Below are positions 26,101-34,189 of a DNA stretch of 64,000 nt, piece by piece. The position numbers and the translations under genes were made by a program. Position 1 is the first letter of the stretch. The number at the start of each line of letters is the position of its first letter. Under the pieces are notes generated by a model. That model saw only the letters and a program-made list of their open reading frames with translations, ran no database searches and had not been told where the DNA came from. The DNA is from Rosistilla oblonga (GTDB lineage Bacteria; Planctomycetota; Planctomycetia; Pirellulales; Pirellulaceae): the NCBI RefSeq assembly GCF_007751715.1, contig NZ_CP036292.1:1240001-1304000 (forward strand). Direction: 5' to 3'.

Positions 26101-26223
26101 ATCTTGGGAACGCTGCAACTGTATCCCGAGCTAGGCGGTCCAGAGGACGTCCAACGCAACGACCAACTGATCCGCCAAGCTCAAAAGGCTCAAGCCAAAC
26201 CGGTGACTGGGCTGCCGAAATAG
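23170..26223 (+). CDS. Large secreted TPR protein, first gene of the TPR-ExbB-ExbD operon
   Basis: 1017 residues. The signal peptide (hydrophobic region about 9-26, ALPLHLSGG) is followed almost entirely by paired helices. Tetratricopeptide-like units are visible throughout, such as NRYYDMALIYLDRIEKG near the start, AAALIAYENTLRQPDVEALR, RWDDAEKYLVKLP, and GDYKQAINQFEQILKEKN near the end. It is a periplasmic repeat scaffold. The gene is followed by a second, smaller TPR protein 92 bases downstream, then by an ExbB and two ExbD genes, an arrangement seen in planctomycetes. I infer that it is moved by, or anchors, a proton-driven ExbB/ExbD motor; its partners are unknown. Confidence 0.7.
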   Translation: MIYQTKMVPTGLLAIGLALFALPLHLSGGEPAEMYLKQLRANRYYDMALIYLDRIEKGAPASDEIRSSLQLERAQTYLEIAGSTRVPAVRDDNFLKAEAALRSFIDQQKDHPRVAEARMQLGKLLLTRAVVLLERKDIDDAQRDAARGSLDAAAQVFDQIVEDLRGKLKDMQGNKIDPSDSAALALRERYRGEFLGANLLGGDVRERAGDTFPKDSPERVKRYDAALAKYKELAEKYSSLLPGAQAAFFIGRVQEKKGDSAAALIAYENTLRQPDVEALRPAKTEAAARAVDILMSNDPPKVKEAIALGAPWLGGLRPNERSLPEWQVLRTALAKAYVASAADQKPADARKTKSTARSLLVAATKVPGPHLDEARQLLGDIGVEVAEESAAPVEAPKSYAEALASCRELVEAAKLSALPIEVLKQEIARGGDNVDELKKQLADAQADVENRYQVASSIIQQGLSLTTGEDTQETINQGRFFLAWLESQRERYWEAAVVGEFVARRFPTDALALQCGLVALNAYQSMLQAADESRQAALMRKIEPLAVFLSEKWPEDPNSASAANLLVQISMLDKRWDDAEKYLVKLPSDSPARAKFQNLLGQFLWNEYQQQVKEQQTEKAAATLERSMQQLEAGLQLVQREGVDNTTLLSALLLSKAKLQNDDAKASLSILENETYGPLNRLKGEGALSPPGQGFVPDTYRTALQALVSQLKDGGDGDKLLPKAKGMMSDLRTALESEPDSGKKLIGIYYSLAKDIRQQIENAKPNEKAKLIDAVKLFLVNVGQQSTDPATTHWVAQTFMEMGESAMGNTPPPATGQAKALLEAAANELQTLLDKPGDDADAVRQIRFELATTSRMLGDYKQAINQFEQILKEKNSMIDAQVQAALSYQQWALSPGFNPKYVKNALNSAMSGARPDAARKNTIWGWGKLAKLAQGKPAFEATFFDARYRIAECMYLTGQRSPEASDKAKYAERAEKVILGTLQLYPELGGPEDVQRNDQLIRQAQKAQAKPVTGLPK

Positions 26224-26315
26224 ACCACCAGAACCCGACCCGAATCTGTCAGCGGCGATCGCCGTTGGCAGGCTACTACTTTTCGTAACTATCCGAATCC
26301 GGAATCGATAACCTC

Positions 26316-27350
26316 ATGAACAGAATCCTGCACCAAGCGATCGCGGTTGGCGTTTTCGCGATTTCGATCCACGTTTCTCCCGCCGCGTTTGCTCAACTCG
26401 ATCGCGTCTACCCAACCCAAGGGCCCGTGGTCAGCGGCTCGATCATTCAAACGCAGCCCGACGGCGTGGTGATCCAGGTCGGCGGCGCAGAGCGAAAGTT
26501 TACGCTCGACAAGATCGACCGCGTCGTCTTCGATCGCGAGCCGGGGCCGTTGACCGAAGGCCGCAGTTTGGTGCGGCAAGAGCAATATGAAGCGGCGCTG
26601 ACACAGCTTGGTCAAATCAACATGGCTCAGATCAGCCGCGCGGAAATCAAAGCCGATGCGATGTTCTATCGCGCCTTCAGTCAGGCTCAAGTCGCGTTGG
26701 CCGGGCAGGGAAACAAAAACGCTGCGGTCAAAGAGATGTACGGTTTTGTGACCTCGGTCGGCAAAAACAGCTTCCATTTTTATGACGCTGCGAAAACCTT
26801 GGGCGATCTGGCGCTGGCCGTTGGCAGCTACGATAACGCGGTCAAATATTACGGTGCCCTGGCTCGATCCAGCGACGCGAATCTGCAGCTGCAGTCGCGG
26901 TATCTTGTCGGTTGGTCGTACCTGCAACAGAAGAAGCTCGACGAGGCCGACAAGGCTTTCGCCGCGGTAACCTCCGCTTCGGTCAGTTCGCCCGATCAGC
27001 TCCGCTATCAGAAACTGGCGCTCGCCGGACAAGCGGCGATCGCGGCTGGAAAGGGAGATCCCGACAAGGGCTTGGAGAGTCTGAACAAGTTGATCGAAGA
27101 GAGCGACGCGGCGGACGCAGAGCTATTCGGTCGGCTGTACAATGCCCAAGGCGCTTGCTTGGCTGCCAAGAGCGATCCCGAGGGAGCTGTATTGGCTTAT
27201 CTGAAAACCCACCTTTTGTTCCCTTCGGACCCCGATTCGCACGCCGAAGCGCTTGCGGAATTGGTACAGTTATGGCCACAGGTCGGGCATCCCGAACGAG
27301 CCAACGAGGCGCGTACGATTTTGCAGACCCGATACCCTGGGCGAAACTGA
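26316..27350 (+). CDS. Secreted TPR protein of the ExbB/ExbD operon
   Basis: 344 residues with a signal peptide (about 1-26, cleaved after AFA). An N-terminal beta segment (VVSGSIIQTQPDGVVIQVGG then KFTLDKIDRVVFDREP) resembles a small SH3-like domain. A helical repeat domain follows: QYEAALTQLGQINM, ALAVGSYDNAVKYYGALA, KKLDEADKAFAAV and GLESLNKLIEES. The combination of a short barrel and TPR units suggests an adaptor that binds peptides or envelope polymers. It lies between the large TPR gene and exbB and is probably in the same operon. No family name is assigned. Confidence 0.65.
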   Translation: MNRILHQAIAVGVFAISIHVSPAAFAQLDRVYPTQGPVVSGSIIQTQPDGVVIQVGGAERKFTLDKIDRVVFDREPGPLTEGRSLVRQEQYEAALTQLGQINMAQISRAEIKADAMFYRAFSQAQVALAGQGNKNAAVKEMYGFVTSVGKNSFHFYDAAKTLGDLALAVGSYDNAVKYYGALARSSDANLQLQSRYLVGWSYLQQKKLDEADKAFAAVTSASVSSPDQLRYQKLALAGQAAIAAGKGDPDKGLESLNKLIEESDAADAELFGRLYNAQGACLAAKSDPEGAVLAYLKTHLLFPSDPDSHAEALAELVQLWPQVGHPERANEARTILQTRYPGRN

Positions 27351-27535
27351 TTCGCGGCGCGTCGTCGGCAGGCTGCTGATGCTGCTTGCCGTTAAGATCC
27401 GCAAAACCTCAATGCGGTTTCGGCTCGCCCGGCGGAGGGTAAAAAACTTAGCTGATAATTTACCTCCGCTGTCTACAATAACACTTCCAAACTAACCCAC
27501 CCCACATGCAATCACACTGTGCTGGAGATACTTTG

Positions 27536-28417
27536 ATGACCCGATTGTCGAATCTGAACGATGCAAAGCGGCCTGCGTTGGGCCTTTTCGGGTGGTGTTT
27601 CATCGCCCTGGCCTTCTCGATGTTCGCGCTGATCACGCCCGCGGTAGCACAGGACGACGCAGCCGATGAATTCGCCGACGCGCCAGCCGAACCGGCCGCC
27701 GCAGCTCCCGCCGAACCAGCTGCCGAAGCCGCCGCTCCAGCCGGAGGCGCCGCGCCTGTGGACGCTGCCCCCGACGCAAGCGATCAGAGTCTGTTGGGTT
27801 GGGTTTATCAGTCGCTGGGGCTGACTTACCTGTTGGTCTTCTTGGCGCTCTCGTTCACTTTTGTCTCGCTGTTGGTGATGAACCTGTTGACCGCGCGTCG
27901 CGATACGCTGTGCCCGCAGGAACTTGTCGACAGTTTCGAAGAGAAGCTCGACAGCAAAGACTTTCAGCAAGCCTACGACTTGGCGCGTTCGGACGAATCG
28001 GTCCTGGGGCATGTCCTGTCGGCTGGGTTGGCGAAATTGTCCAAGGGTTACAACAAAGCGCTCGAAGGGATGCAGGAAGTTGGTGAAGAGGAGAGCATGA
28101 AGCTGGAGCACCGTTTGAGCTACATGGCGTTGATCGGAAACATCAGCCCGATGATCGGACTGTTTGGAACGGTCGACGGTATGATTCGTTCGTTCCAGGT
28201 GATCGCGACAAGCGGTTCGACACCGAAGCCAAGCGAATTGGCGGGTGGTATTTCGACGGCGTTGTTCACGACGCTTGTCGGGTTGGCGATCGCGATCCCC
28301 GCGATCGCTGCCTACAACATCCTGCGGAATCGCGTGACGCGATTGTTGTTGGAAGTTGGTGTGACCAGCGAAGACTTGATGAGTCGCTTTGAAGATATCA
28401 AGCCAGGCGCCAAGTAG
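27536..28417 (+). CDS. ExbB/TolQ/MotA-family proton channel subunit
   Basis: 293 residues. The start is the ATG at 27536, with GGAG nine bases upstream; the frame runs 10 codons further up. A signal-like segment (about 18-38, GWCFIALAFSMFALIT) leads to a Pro/Ala/Glu-rich periplasmic linker (about 40-83). The conserved core follows: a first membrane helix (LTYLLVFLALSFTFVSLLVM), a cytoplasmic loop with ALEGMQEVGEEESMKLEHRL, then ISPMIGLFGTVDGMIRSFQV and GGISTALFTTLVGLAIAIPA, the MotA/TolQ/ExbB signature. It should form a pentameric channel with the ExbD proteins encoded behind it and convert proton flow into force on envelope proteins. The long linker is typical of planctomycete members. Confidence 0.9.
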   Translation: MTRLSNLNDAKRPALGLFGWCFIALAFSMFALITPAVAQDDAADEFADAPAEPAAAAPAEPAAEAAAPAGGAAPVDAAPDASDQSLLGWVYQSLGLTYLLVFLALSFTFVSLLVMNLLTARRDTLCPQELVDSFEEKLDSKDFQQAYDLARSDESVLGHVLSAGLAKLSKGYNKALEGMQEVGEEESMKLEHRLSYMALIGNISPMIGLFGTVDGMIRSFQVIATSGSTPKPSELAGGISTALFTTLVGLAIAIPAIAAYNILRNRVTRLLLEVGVTSEDLMSRFEDIKPGAK

Positions 28418-28522
28418 TCGTTTGGTACACCGGCCTGAATTGGTGAAGGCCGGGATCGCATTTTCCTTTTCATGTTCGCTGACGCATCGCGGTGCGTCAG
28501 CCATCCACCCCAGAGCACGAAC

Positions 28523-28960
28523 ATGCGCGTGAAGTCGAAGAAACCCGAGATCGAAGAAGGCGATTTGACGCCGATGATCGATATGACATTTCAATTGATC
28601 GCGTTTTTTATGGTGTTGATCAATTTCTCGCAGACCGAGGCGAACGAACGCGTTCAATTGCCTAGCAGCGAATTGGCGCGGCCGCCGGAGGGCGAGATCG
28701 AATCGCCGATCATCATCCACGTCGCCGCCGATGGGACCGCGATCATCGGTGCCGAAGAGATCTCCGTCGATACGATGCGACCGATCCTCAATCGAGAGAT
28801 CAGCGTTTTGAAAGCCGACGGCAAGGCCGCCGAAGATGCCAACATCATCATCCGCGCCCACAAGGATGCGGCGACCGGCAAGGCTCAGGAGATCATCTCG
28901 GTTTGCCAGGAGGTCGGCTTTGAGAACTTCTTATTGCGGGCCAAGGAGGAGGTGCTATGA
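28523..28960 (+). CDS. ExbD/TolR-family protein (first copy)
   Basis: 145 residues from the ATG at 28523; the frame upstream (18 codons) is not family-like. It has the standard layout of a short basic N-terminus, one membrane helix with the essential aspartate (GDLTPMIDMTFQLIAFFMVL, Asp in MIDM), and a periplasmic domain with PIIIHVAADGTAIIGAEEIS and IIIRAHKDAATGKAQEII. ExbD proteins carry protons through the ExbB ring and connect to periplasmic partners. Its TGA stop overlaps the ATG of the next gene (ATGA), showing translational coupling. It lies 106 bases after exbB. Confidence 0.9.
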   Translation: MRVKSKKPEIEEGDLTPMIDMTFQLIAFFMVLINFSQTEANERVQLPSSELARPPEGEIESPIIIHVAADGTAIIGAEEISVDTMRPILNREISVLKADGKAAEDANIIIRAHKDAATGKAQEIISVCQEVGFENFLLRAKEEVL

Positions 28961-29445
28961 AAATTCGCAATAAGAGCGAAGGGATCAAAAACGAGTTGCA
29001 GATGACGTCGATGATCGACATCGTGTTTCTGCTGCTGGTCTTCTTTATCATGACGTTTAAAATCGTCGAGCAAGAAGGCGACTTTAATATCAAGATGCCG
29101 CTGGCTTCGCAGGACCAGCAATCGCAGAGCGATGATCTGAACATCCCGTTGAAAGTACGCATGGAAGCCGATGCCAACGGAGAACTGCAGCGGATCCGCT
29201 TGAACGAGATCGATCTTGGGACCGATTTCGCCAAGCTCCGTGAGACGGTTGTCGGGTTGGTCGGCGCCGGCGGCGGACCATCCGAAGGCGAGGATGGCCA
29301 GGAGGTCGAGATCGATGCCGATTACAACCTCCGCTACGAATATACGATCGAAGCGATCACGATGGTGACCGGTGAGAAGCGTGGCAAAGAGACTGTTAAG
29401 TTGATCGATAAGATCAAGTTTGCCCCGACACGGCGTCCTCAATAG
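28957..29445 (+). CDS. ExbD/TolR-family protein (second copy)
   Basis: 162 residues. The N-terminal membrane helix has the essential Asp in TSMIDIVFLLLVFFIMTFKI. The periplasmic domain (KMPLASQDQQ, IPLKVRMEAD) has a Gly/Ser/Glu-rich insert (GAGGGPSEGEDGQE) before a last part that reads IEAITMVTGEKRGKETVKLI. It overlaps the first ExbD gene by four bases and has a strong GGAGGAGG ribosome binding site. Two different ExbD copies behind one ExbB are common and probably form a mixed dimer. A terminator follows 30 bases downstream, closing the operon. Confidence 0.9.
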   Translation: MKIRNKSEGIKNELQMTSMIDIVFLLLVFFIMTFKIVEQEGDFNIKMPLASQDQQSQSDDLNIPLKVRMEADANGELQRIRLNEIDLGTDFAKLRETVVGLVGAGGGPSEGEDGQEVEIDADYNLRYEYTIEAITMVTGEKRGKETVKLIDKIKFAPTRRPQ

Positions 29446-29476
29446 GTTCTCGCCGACCCCAATTTGATTCGACTTT

Positions 29477-29512
29477 GCCGCCAGCGGACTTTGTGCCGAT
29501 GGCGGTTTTTTT
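29477..29512 (+). terminator. Rho-independent terminator of the ExbB/ExbD operon
   Basis: CCGCCA (29478-29483) pairs with TGGCGG (29500-29505), followed by seven T (29506-29512). The loop is long (16 bases), but place and T-run are good. Confidence 0.75.
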
Positions 29513-29706
29513 GTGGACATGCGCGATTGTCCAGCCGTCACAGTCGTTGAATTCGAAGCGTTGCAACGCAGGGTGAAAGGTTTCCTGTTACCTAGATCGG
29601 GTATGGTGGAACATTCTGCGGTGGAGTGCCGAACCCGTTGTTATGCCTACTTGATCTTGTCTTCTCAAGTTCGGTTCTTCGGTCACCTTGCGAATCGGAA
29701 ATCCAC

Positions 29707-30915
29707 ATGTCTCTGGATGTTGAGAAGCTTGTCGTCGGCACGGTGTTGAAGGAGTCGTTGTATAGCGATTCCGGTCAGCTGCTGCTTCGCCGTGGTTCTT
29801 ATGTCAGTGAAGAAGTCTACAAGCGGTTGCGTCGCCGCAGCGCGTCGCGGATTGTTGCTCCGCCACCGGTCAGCTTGGATTCGTATGCGGCGGGGCTGCC
29901 CGGTTCCGACGCCTCGCGGCACGGGTGCAAGCCGTACGACGATCGACAGGTTCAGCGTTTGCAGCAGCGTTTTGAATCCGCCGCCGAGACGGTGACCGAT
30001 CTGGCTGATGCGTTTAATCAGCGGAAGTTGAAGTCGGCGCAGGGTCTTCGCGATCTCGCCGGCGACTGTATCGACGACATGTCCAACGACATGGATCAAG
30101 TGCTTTCGGCGATGTGTGAGGTCCCCGAGGATCATCGGCTGGCGGCGCGATGTATGCGGATGGGGATGATCTGCGTCGCGATCGGAATGGAGATGGATCT
30201 GCCGAAAGATGAGCTGATCCAAGTCGGAACGGCGGGCGTCGTGCACGACTGGGGGCTGTTCAGTTTGCCGCCGGAGTTGCGTTACATCCACCCGGAGATG
30301 ACCTTTCAGCAGCGGATTCAATACACGCGACATCCGTTTTATGCCCACGACCTGTTGCGGGCGATTTCCAACGTTGATGGTTCGGTGTTGCTGGCGGTGC
30401 TGCAGGCCCACGAACGGATCGACGGCAGCGGATTTCCCAGCGGTTTGCGCGGCGATCCGATCTGCCTCTTCGCGCGGATCCTGGCCGTCGCCGATACGTA
30501 CCTGGCGTTGACGGCGCCGGTCGGCGATCTGCCCGCGGTTGTGCCGTGCGATGCCGTCGCGTACCTGGTCGGCCAGTTGGGCAAGTCGCGGTTCGATCCG
30601 CGCGTGGTGCGTGGGTTCCTGCAATCGATGGCTCAGTTTCCGATCGGCAGCCTGTTGCAGTTGAACGACCATCGTCAGGTCAAGGTGCTTCGCAGTAACG
30701 GCAAGCAGTATGGGCGGCCGATCGTTCAGGATCTGATGAGCAGTGAGATCTTGGATCTCGCCCAGCACGATCTGGACATCGTCAAGCCGATCTTGCGGCA
30801 CGACCCGTCGGAGTATCGTTTGAAGCCGGAGTTTCGTCGGTTGATGGATAACCGCGACCTGCCGGAGTATCTTCATAAAGATTGTTTCGTGAGGCCGGAA
30901 ATGGTCGATGTCTAG
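29707..30915 (+). CDS. HD-GYP-type cyclic-di-GMP phosphodiesterase-like protein
   Basis: 402 residues from the ATG at 29707; upstream in-frame starts lie in the spacer. The N-terminal part (about 1-135) has a beta-rich head (VLKESLYSDSGQLLLRRGSY) and a helical linker. An HD-GYP domain follows at about 140-320: VVHDWGLFSLPPELRYIHP, RHPFYAHDLL, then QAHERIDGSGFPSGL and DTYLALTAP. The metal-binding His-Asp and the HE..DG.GFP segment are kept. The usual Lys of HDxGK is Leu, so activity may be changed. These enzymes hydrolyse cyclic-di-GMP, linking it to motility and attachment. It starts 195 bases after the ExbD terminator, so it has its own promoter. Confidence 0.8.
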   Translation: MSLDVEKLVVGTVLKESLYSDSGQLLLRRGSYVSEEVYKRLRRRSASRIVAPPPVSLDSYAAGLPGSDASRHGCKPYDDRQVQRLQQRFESAAETVTDLADAFNQRKLKSAQGLRDLAGDCIDDMSNDMDQVLSAMCEVPEDHRLAARCMRMGMICVAIGMEMDLPKDELIQVGTAGVVHDWGLFSLPPELRYIHPEMTFQQRIQYTRHPFYAHDLLRAISNVDGSVLLAVLQAHERIDGSGFPSGLRGDPICLFARILAVADTYLALTAPVGDLPAVVPCDAVAYLVGQLGKSRFDPRVVRGFLQSMAQFPIGSLLQLNDHRQVKVLRSNGKQYGRPIVQDLMSSEILDLAQHDLDIVKPILRHDPSEYRLKPEFRRLMDNRDLPEYLHKDCFVRPEMVDV

Positions 30916-30977
30916 TTCGCGTCGGATGAACCGGAACGTCCGCCCTCCCCTTTCTTTTGCTCTTGGAGATCTCTGCG

Positions 30978-31754
30978 ATGGCGTTACCTGGAATCAAGCT
31001 CTTCGATCTGACCGGCAAGTCGGCAATCGTGACGGGCGGTTCAAAAGGGCTTGGGCAAGCGATGGCGGCCGGTTTGGCTTCGGCCGGTGCCGACGTGATG
31101 TTGGTCAGCCGCTCGCAACAGGAAGCTGCCGACGCAGCCAAACAGATCGCCGACGAATTTGGGCATCAAGCTTTTGGGATCGCTGCGGACGTCAGCTGTC
31201 CCGATCAAGTCGAATCGATGGTGGCTCAGGCGATCGATCGGTTTGGCAAGATCGATATCTTGATCAACAGTGCGGGGATCAATATCCGCGGCAGTATTGA
31301 ATCGCTCACGCTCGACGAATTTCGGCAGGTTCAATCGATCAACACCGATGCGATGTGGTCGTGTTGCAAGGCGGTGGTTCCTCACATGAAGCGATCTGGC
31401 GCGGGCAAGATCATCAACATGGCAAGCACCTTGGGCTTGGTCGGGCTTGCGAATCGCACGCCCTACGCGACCAGCAAGGGAGCTGTCGTGCAGCTGACTC
31501 GCGCTTTGGGGTTGGAGTTGGCCGGCGATGGGATTCAGGTCAACGCGATCTGCCCAGGGCCGTTCTTAACGCCGATGAACGCTCCGATCGCGGAGACCGA
31601 AGAGGGGAAGCAGTTTATCGTCGGCGCGACAGCGGTTAAACGCTGGGGCCAGTTGGAAGAGATCCAAGGAGCGGCGATCTATCTGGCGAGCCAGGCATCG
31701 AATTACATGGTCGGCAGCATGGTCGTGGTCGATGGCGGCTGGACGGCGCGATAA
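30978..31754 (+). CDS. Short-chain dehydrogenase/reductase (gluconate 5-dehydrogenase-like)
   Basis: 258 residues from the ATG at 30978, with GGAGA at suitable spacing. It has the full classical SDR set: TGGSKGLG (19-26) for NAD(P), the N-N-A-G equivalent [10 protein letters not shown], the catalytic Ser in [11 protein letters not shown], Tyr and Lys in [15 protein letters not shown], and PGPFLTPMN after the active site. Members with this sequence style reduce 5-keto-gluconate or related sugar acids, but SDR substrates cannot be set from sequence. It is 62 bases downstream of the HD-GYP gene and might be co-transcribed. Confidence 0.85.
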   Translation: MALPGIKLFDLTGKSAIVTGGSKGLGQAMAAGLASAGADVMLVSRSQQEAADAAKQIADEFGHQAFGIAADVSCPDQVESMVAQAIDRFGKIDILINSAGINIRGSIESLTLDEFRQVQSINTDAMWSCCKAVVPHMKRSGAGKIINMASTLGLVGLANRTPYATSKGAVVQLTRALGLELAGDGIQVNAICPGPFLTPMNAPIAETEEGKQFIVGATAVKRWGQLEEIQGAAIYLASQASNYMVGSMVVVDGGWTAR

Positions 31755-31790
31755 GCGGCGGCGTCGCGAGCGATTGGCGTTTTGCGTGCG

Positions 31791-32834
31791 TCAATCGGCT
31801 TGGAAATAGAGCAGCACGCCGATGATCAGGGTCACAAACGCGACGATCGCCAGCATCATCGAGAGCGATGCCTCGGGGCGTTCCATTCCCTGGCCGCTGC
31901 GTCGGATCCGATCGCGCAGCCGATTTTGGCCGATCCCGATCGCTGTCTCCGCCCCAACGTCGGCTCGCTGTCCGAGATCGGCTTTGGCGCCTGCGAGGAT
32001 CGATTCCTCGACGTTGTGTTCGGCCGCGATCTGCAGCATCACACCCTGGACGTGGCGGGCGTTGAAGGGCCGCTTCTCGGGATCTTTTTCCAGCAGTTGC
32101 GCGATGATCTCATCAAACGCCGATGGGCATCCGGGGATGCGATCGCGAACGCGCGGCGGAGTGCCGTGAAGATGAGCTTCGAACAGCTGCATGAAGTTAT
32201 CGCCGCTGAACGCTTTTTCGCCCGTCAGCATCTCGTACAGGCAGCAGCCCAACGCGTACAGATCGACCTTTCCGGTGATGGTTGTTTCACCTGTGATCTG
32301 CTCGGGAGCCATGTAGGCGTGCGTGCCGACGGTCATCCCCGCACCGGTCAGGTCGCTGTTGTGGAGATCGCGAGCGATTCCAAAGTCGCCTAGTTTGACG
32401 GTGCCGTCGGATGTCAGAAAGATGTTTGCAGGTTTGATGTCGCGATGGATCACGCCGTGGTTGTGGGCGTATTGCAGCGCTGAACAGATCTGGATCGTCA
32501 GCGAGACAACCTCTTGCCAGGTCAGGCATTGGCCGCCGTGAAACAGCTCTTTGACCGAGCCGCCGTCGACAAGCTCCATCACGTAAAACAGCTGGCCGTC
32601 GTGTTCGCCGCCACCGTAATATTCGATGATGTTGCGGTGCGACAACCGCTGCAAGATAGCCATCTCGCGCTCGAAACGAGCGCGGATCAGCGGGTCCCGC
32701 GAGACGGCGGGATGAAGGATTTTAACGGCATAACGGGAGCCATCACGAGGGTCGGTCGCGTCGCATATCGTACCGACTGTGCCGACACCGATCGTCGTTC
32801 TAAGCTGGAGGTCTTCCAGCCGAATCTCTTTCAT
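31791..32834 (-). CDS. Tail-anchored serine/threonine protein kinase
   Basis: 347 residues. The kinase domain covers about 8-265: Gly-loop (GVGTVGTICDA), Lys in YAVKILHPAV, the catalytic HRDIKPANIFL, DFGIARDLHN, and APEQITGE, with AHLHGTPPRVRD and EKDPEKRPFNARHV in the C-lobe. All key residues are present, so it should be active. A linker leads to one C-terminal membrane helix (MMLAIVAFVTLIIGVLLYF), leaving no external sensor domain, which is unusual because most bacterial kinases of this type have one. It is read in the same direction as rplU, 112 bases behind it. Substrates are unknown. Confidence 0.88.
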   Translation of the reverse strand: MKEIRLEDLQLRTTIGVGTVGTICDATDPRDGSRYAVKILHPAVSRDPLIRARFEREMAILQRLSHRNIIEYYGGGEHDGQLFYVMELVDGGSVKELFHGGQCLTWQEVVSLTIQICSALQYAHNHGVIHRDIKPANIFLTSDGTVKLGDFGIARDLHNSDLTGAGMTVGTHAYMAPEQITGETTITGKVDLYALGCCLYEMLTGEKAFSGDNFMQLFEAHLHGTPPRVRDRIPGCPSAFDEIIAQLLEKDPEKRPFNARHVQGVMLQIAAEHNVEESILAGAKADLGQRADVGAETAIGIGQNRLRDRIRRSGQGMERPEASLSMMLAIVAFVTLIIGVLLYFQAD

Positions 32835-32946
32835 CGGTGGCTCGTTTCACGCTAGGCAACGGACCATCGGAATCAAGCCCGATGATCGGGAGGGACGCGG
32901 TACCGCACACCGCAGTCGCGATGTTTCGCCTTTGCGGAAACGCCGT

Positions 32947-33258
32947 TTAGACTTCGATCGATTCGATTCGTACGCGAGTGTACAGTTGGCGATGGCCGGT
33001 GCGGCGCTTCGAGTTCTGGCGACGACGAAACTTCTCGACGTAAACCTTTTCGCCCTGCTTAGGGCCCAAAACGGAAACCTTCACGCTGGCACCGCTGACA
33101 GTTGGCGAACCCAGCTTGAAGCCGTCGTCCGAACCGATCGCGAGAACCTTAGGGAAATCGAGGCTTTCGCCCTGACCGACATCGCGGTAATCGATATCGA
33201 TTTCTTGTCCGGGCTCAGCACGGTATTGCTTGCCACCATCCACGAAAATTGCATACAT
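32947..33258 (-). CDS. rplU: Ribosomal protein bL21
   Basis: 103 residues, the normal length of bL21, a protein of the large ribosomal subunit that binds 23S rRNA. Family sequence is clear: MYAIFVDGGKQYRAEPGQEI at the start, GPKQGEKVYVEKFRRRQNS in the centre and RTGHRQLYTRVRIESIEV at the end. In most bacteria rpmA (bL27) follows directly. Here a kinase gene follows, and no bL27 frame is seen within the window, so rpmA must be elsewhere. A promoter and a leader hairpin precede it. Confidence 0.95.
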   Translation of the reverse strand: MYAIFVDGGKQYRAEPGQEIDIDYRDVGQGESLDFPKVLAIGSDDGFKLGSPTVSGASVKVSVLGPKQGEKVYVEKFRRRQNSKRRTGHRQLYTRVRIESIEV

Positions 33259-33313
33259 CGTAGATTGATTCCTGTGTCTTATCGTAAGTGTCTGATATAT
33301 AAACTTGCGTTAT

Positions 33314-33385
33314 CGTGCCGAAGATTGGGCACGTTTTAGCTGCGTGAGATTGGATGACTATAGACGCTGGGACAATTTTGTTGAA
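33314..33385 (-). promoter_or_regulatory. Promoter and leader hairpin of rplU
   Basis: On the minus strand, TTCAAC (33385-33380) and TATAGT (33362-33357) are separated by exactly 17 bases, giving a sigma-70-like promoter about 100 bases before the rplU ATG. The leader contains the stem CGTGCC/GGCACG (33314-33319 with 33328-33333, 8-base loop), which could take part in ribosomal-protein autoregulation. Confidence 0.45.
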
Positions 33386-33460
33386 GGGCTAAAATAAGCC
33401 GCACCGTCGGTGATACCAGATTTTCCTGCCTCCGCAGCGACCGCAACCGCTTTGTCGGCT

Positions 33461-34189
33461 CTATTCCGGCGTCTCAAAGTTATTAATTTCCCAGTGCTGT
33501 TCGCCGTCGTAGTCTCTTTGGAACGACAGGGTGACCAGGACCGGATCGGGGATCGTCCCCGAAGTATCCCGGAAGCGGAGCGTCCAGCGACGCGATCCTG
33601 CCATCTTTACGCTGTCGGTTGCTCCCTCGAACTCCCACTCAGGCTTTTTGTCGGCATTTATCAGCGTCTTAACGAGCGGTTGTGTAATAAAATCGCTGAA
33701 GACTGGCCCGCTGGGAGGCATGTCCGCATTTTCATCGGGCTCCGTCTTTTCGGCATAGTACCGCGAAAGGTTAACGCTTTTGTACAGTCGGTCGCGCTCT
33801 GCCAGCGACATTTCAAAGCAGAACTCGACTTCGCCAGTCTTAAAAGAATCCAGCCAATTCTGAGCGAATCGCTTGGCGGTATGGAGTTGGATTTGATCGG
33901 CGGCGTTCTGAGCGGCGACCGCCCAGCTGCCGAAGAAGATCGCCAGCCCAAGGCCAACTAATGCGAAGCTTCTTCCCGCATAGGGTAGTTTTGACGGTCT
34001 AAGGGCGATTAGAGCGGCTGCGATCGCCAGGATTGGCACGATCCACATGTAGGGACCAGCCAGTGCAACGACGCTGATCAGTCCCAGCAGCATCGAAATG
34101 ATCCCCGAAACTCGCAGCGGGTGGCTTTGCAGTTGGTCCGGATCGTTTTCGACCGATGTAAATATTACTTTGGGTGAACCCGAATCCAT
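33461..34189 (-). CDS. Membrane protein of unknown function (DUF4190-like N-terminus)
   Basis: 242 residues. Two or three membrane helices lie at about 28-95 (VSGIISMLLGLISVVALAG, VPILAIAAALIAL, FALVGLGLAIFFGSWAVA), the pattern of small DUF4190-type domains found in planctomycete membrane proteins. The external C-terminal half (about 100-242) is a mixed alpha/beta domain, with AKRFAQNWLDSFKTGEVEFC and RRWTLRFRDTSGTIPDPV, resembling NTF2-like domains that follow such helices. No catalytic residues are recognised. It is read alone, convergent with nothing, 202 bases upstream of rplU in the same direction. Confidence 0.65.
   Translation of the reverse strand: MDSGSPKVIFTSVENDPDQLQSHPLRVSGIISMLLGLISVVALAGPYMWIVPILAIAAALIALRPSKLPYAGRSFALVGLGLAIFFGSWAVAAQNAADQIQLHTAKRFAQNWLDSFKTGEVEFCFEMSLAERDRLYKSVNLSRYYAEKTEPDENADMPPSGPVFSDFITQPLVKTLINADKKPEWEFEGATDSVKMAGSRRWTLRFRDTSGTIPDPVLVTLSFQRDYDGEQHWEINNFETPE

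Noticed and set aside
26289-28861. Long minus-strand frames opposite the TPR and ExbB/ExbD genes
   Set aside because: They mirror the codon pattern of strongly supported genes on the plus strand and have the Arg/Gln/His-rich look of antisense frames in GC-rich DNA.
31755-31790. Terminator hairpin between the SDR and kinase genes
   Set aside because: Only a weak 6-bp pairing (CGATTG with CAATCG) is present and one arm enters the kinase gene.
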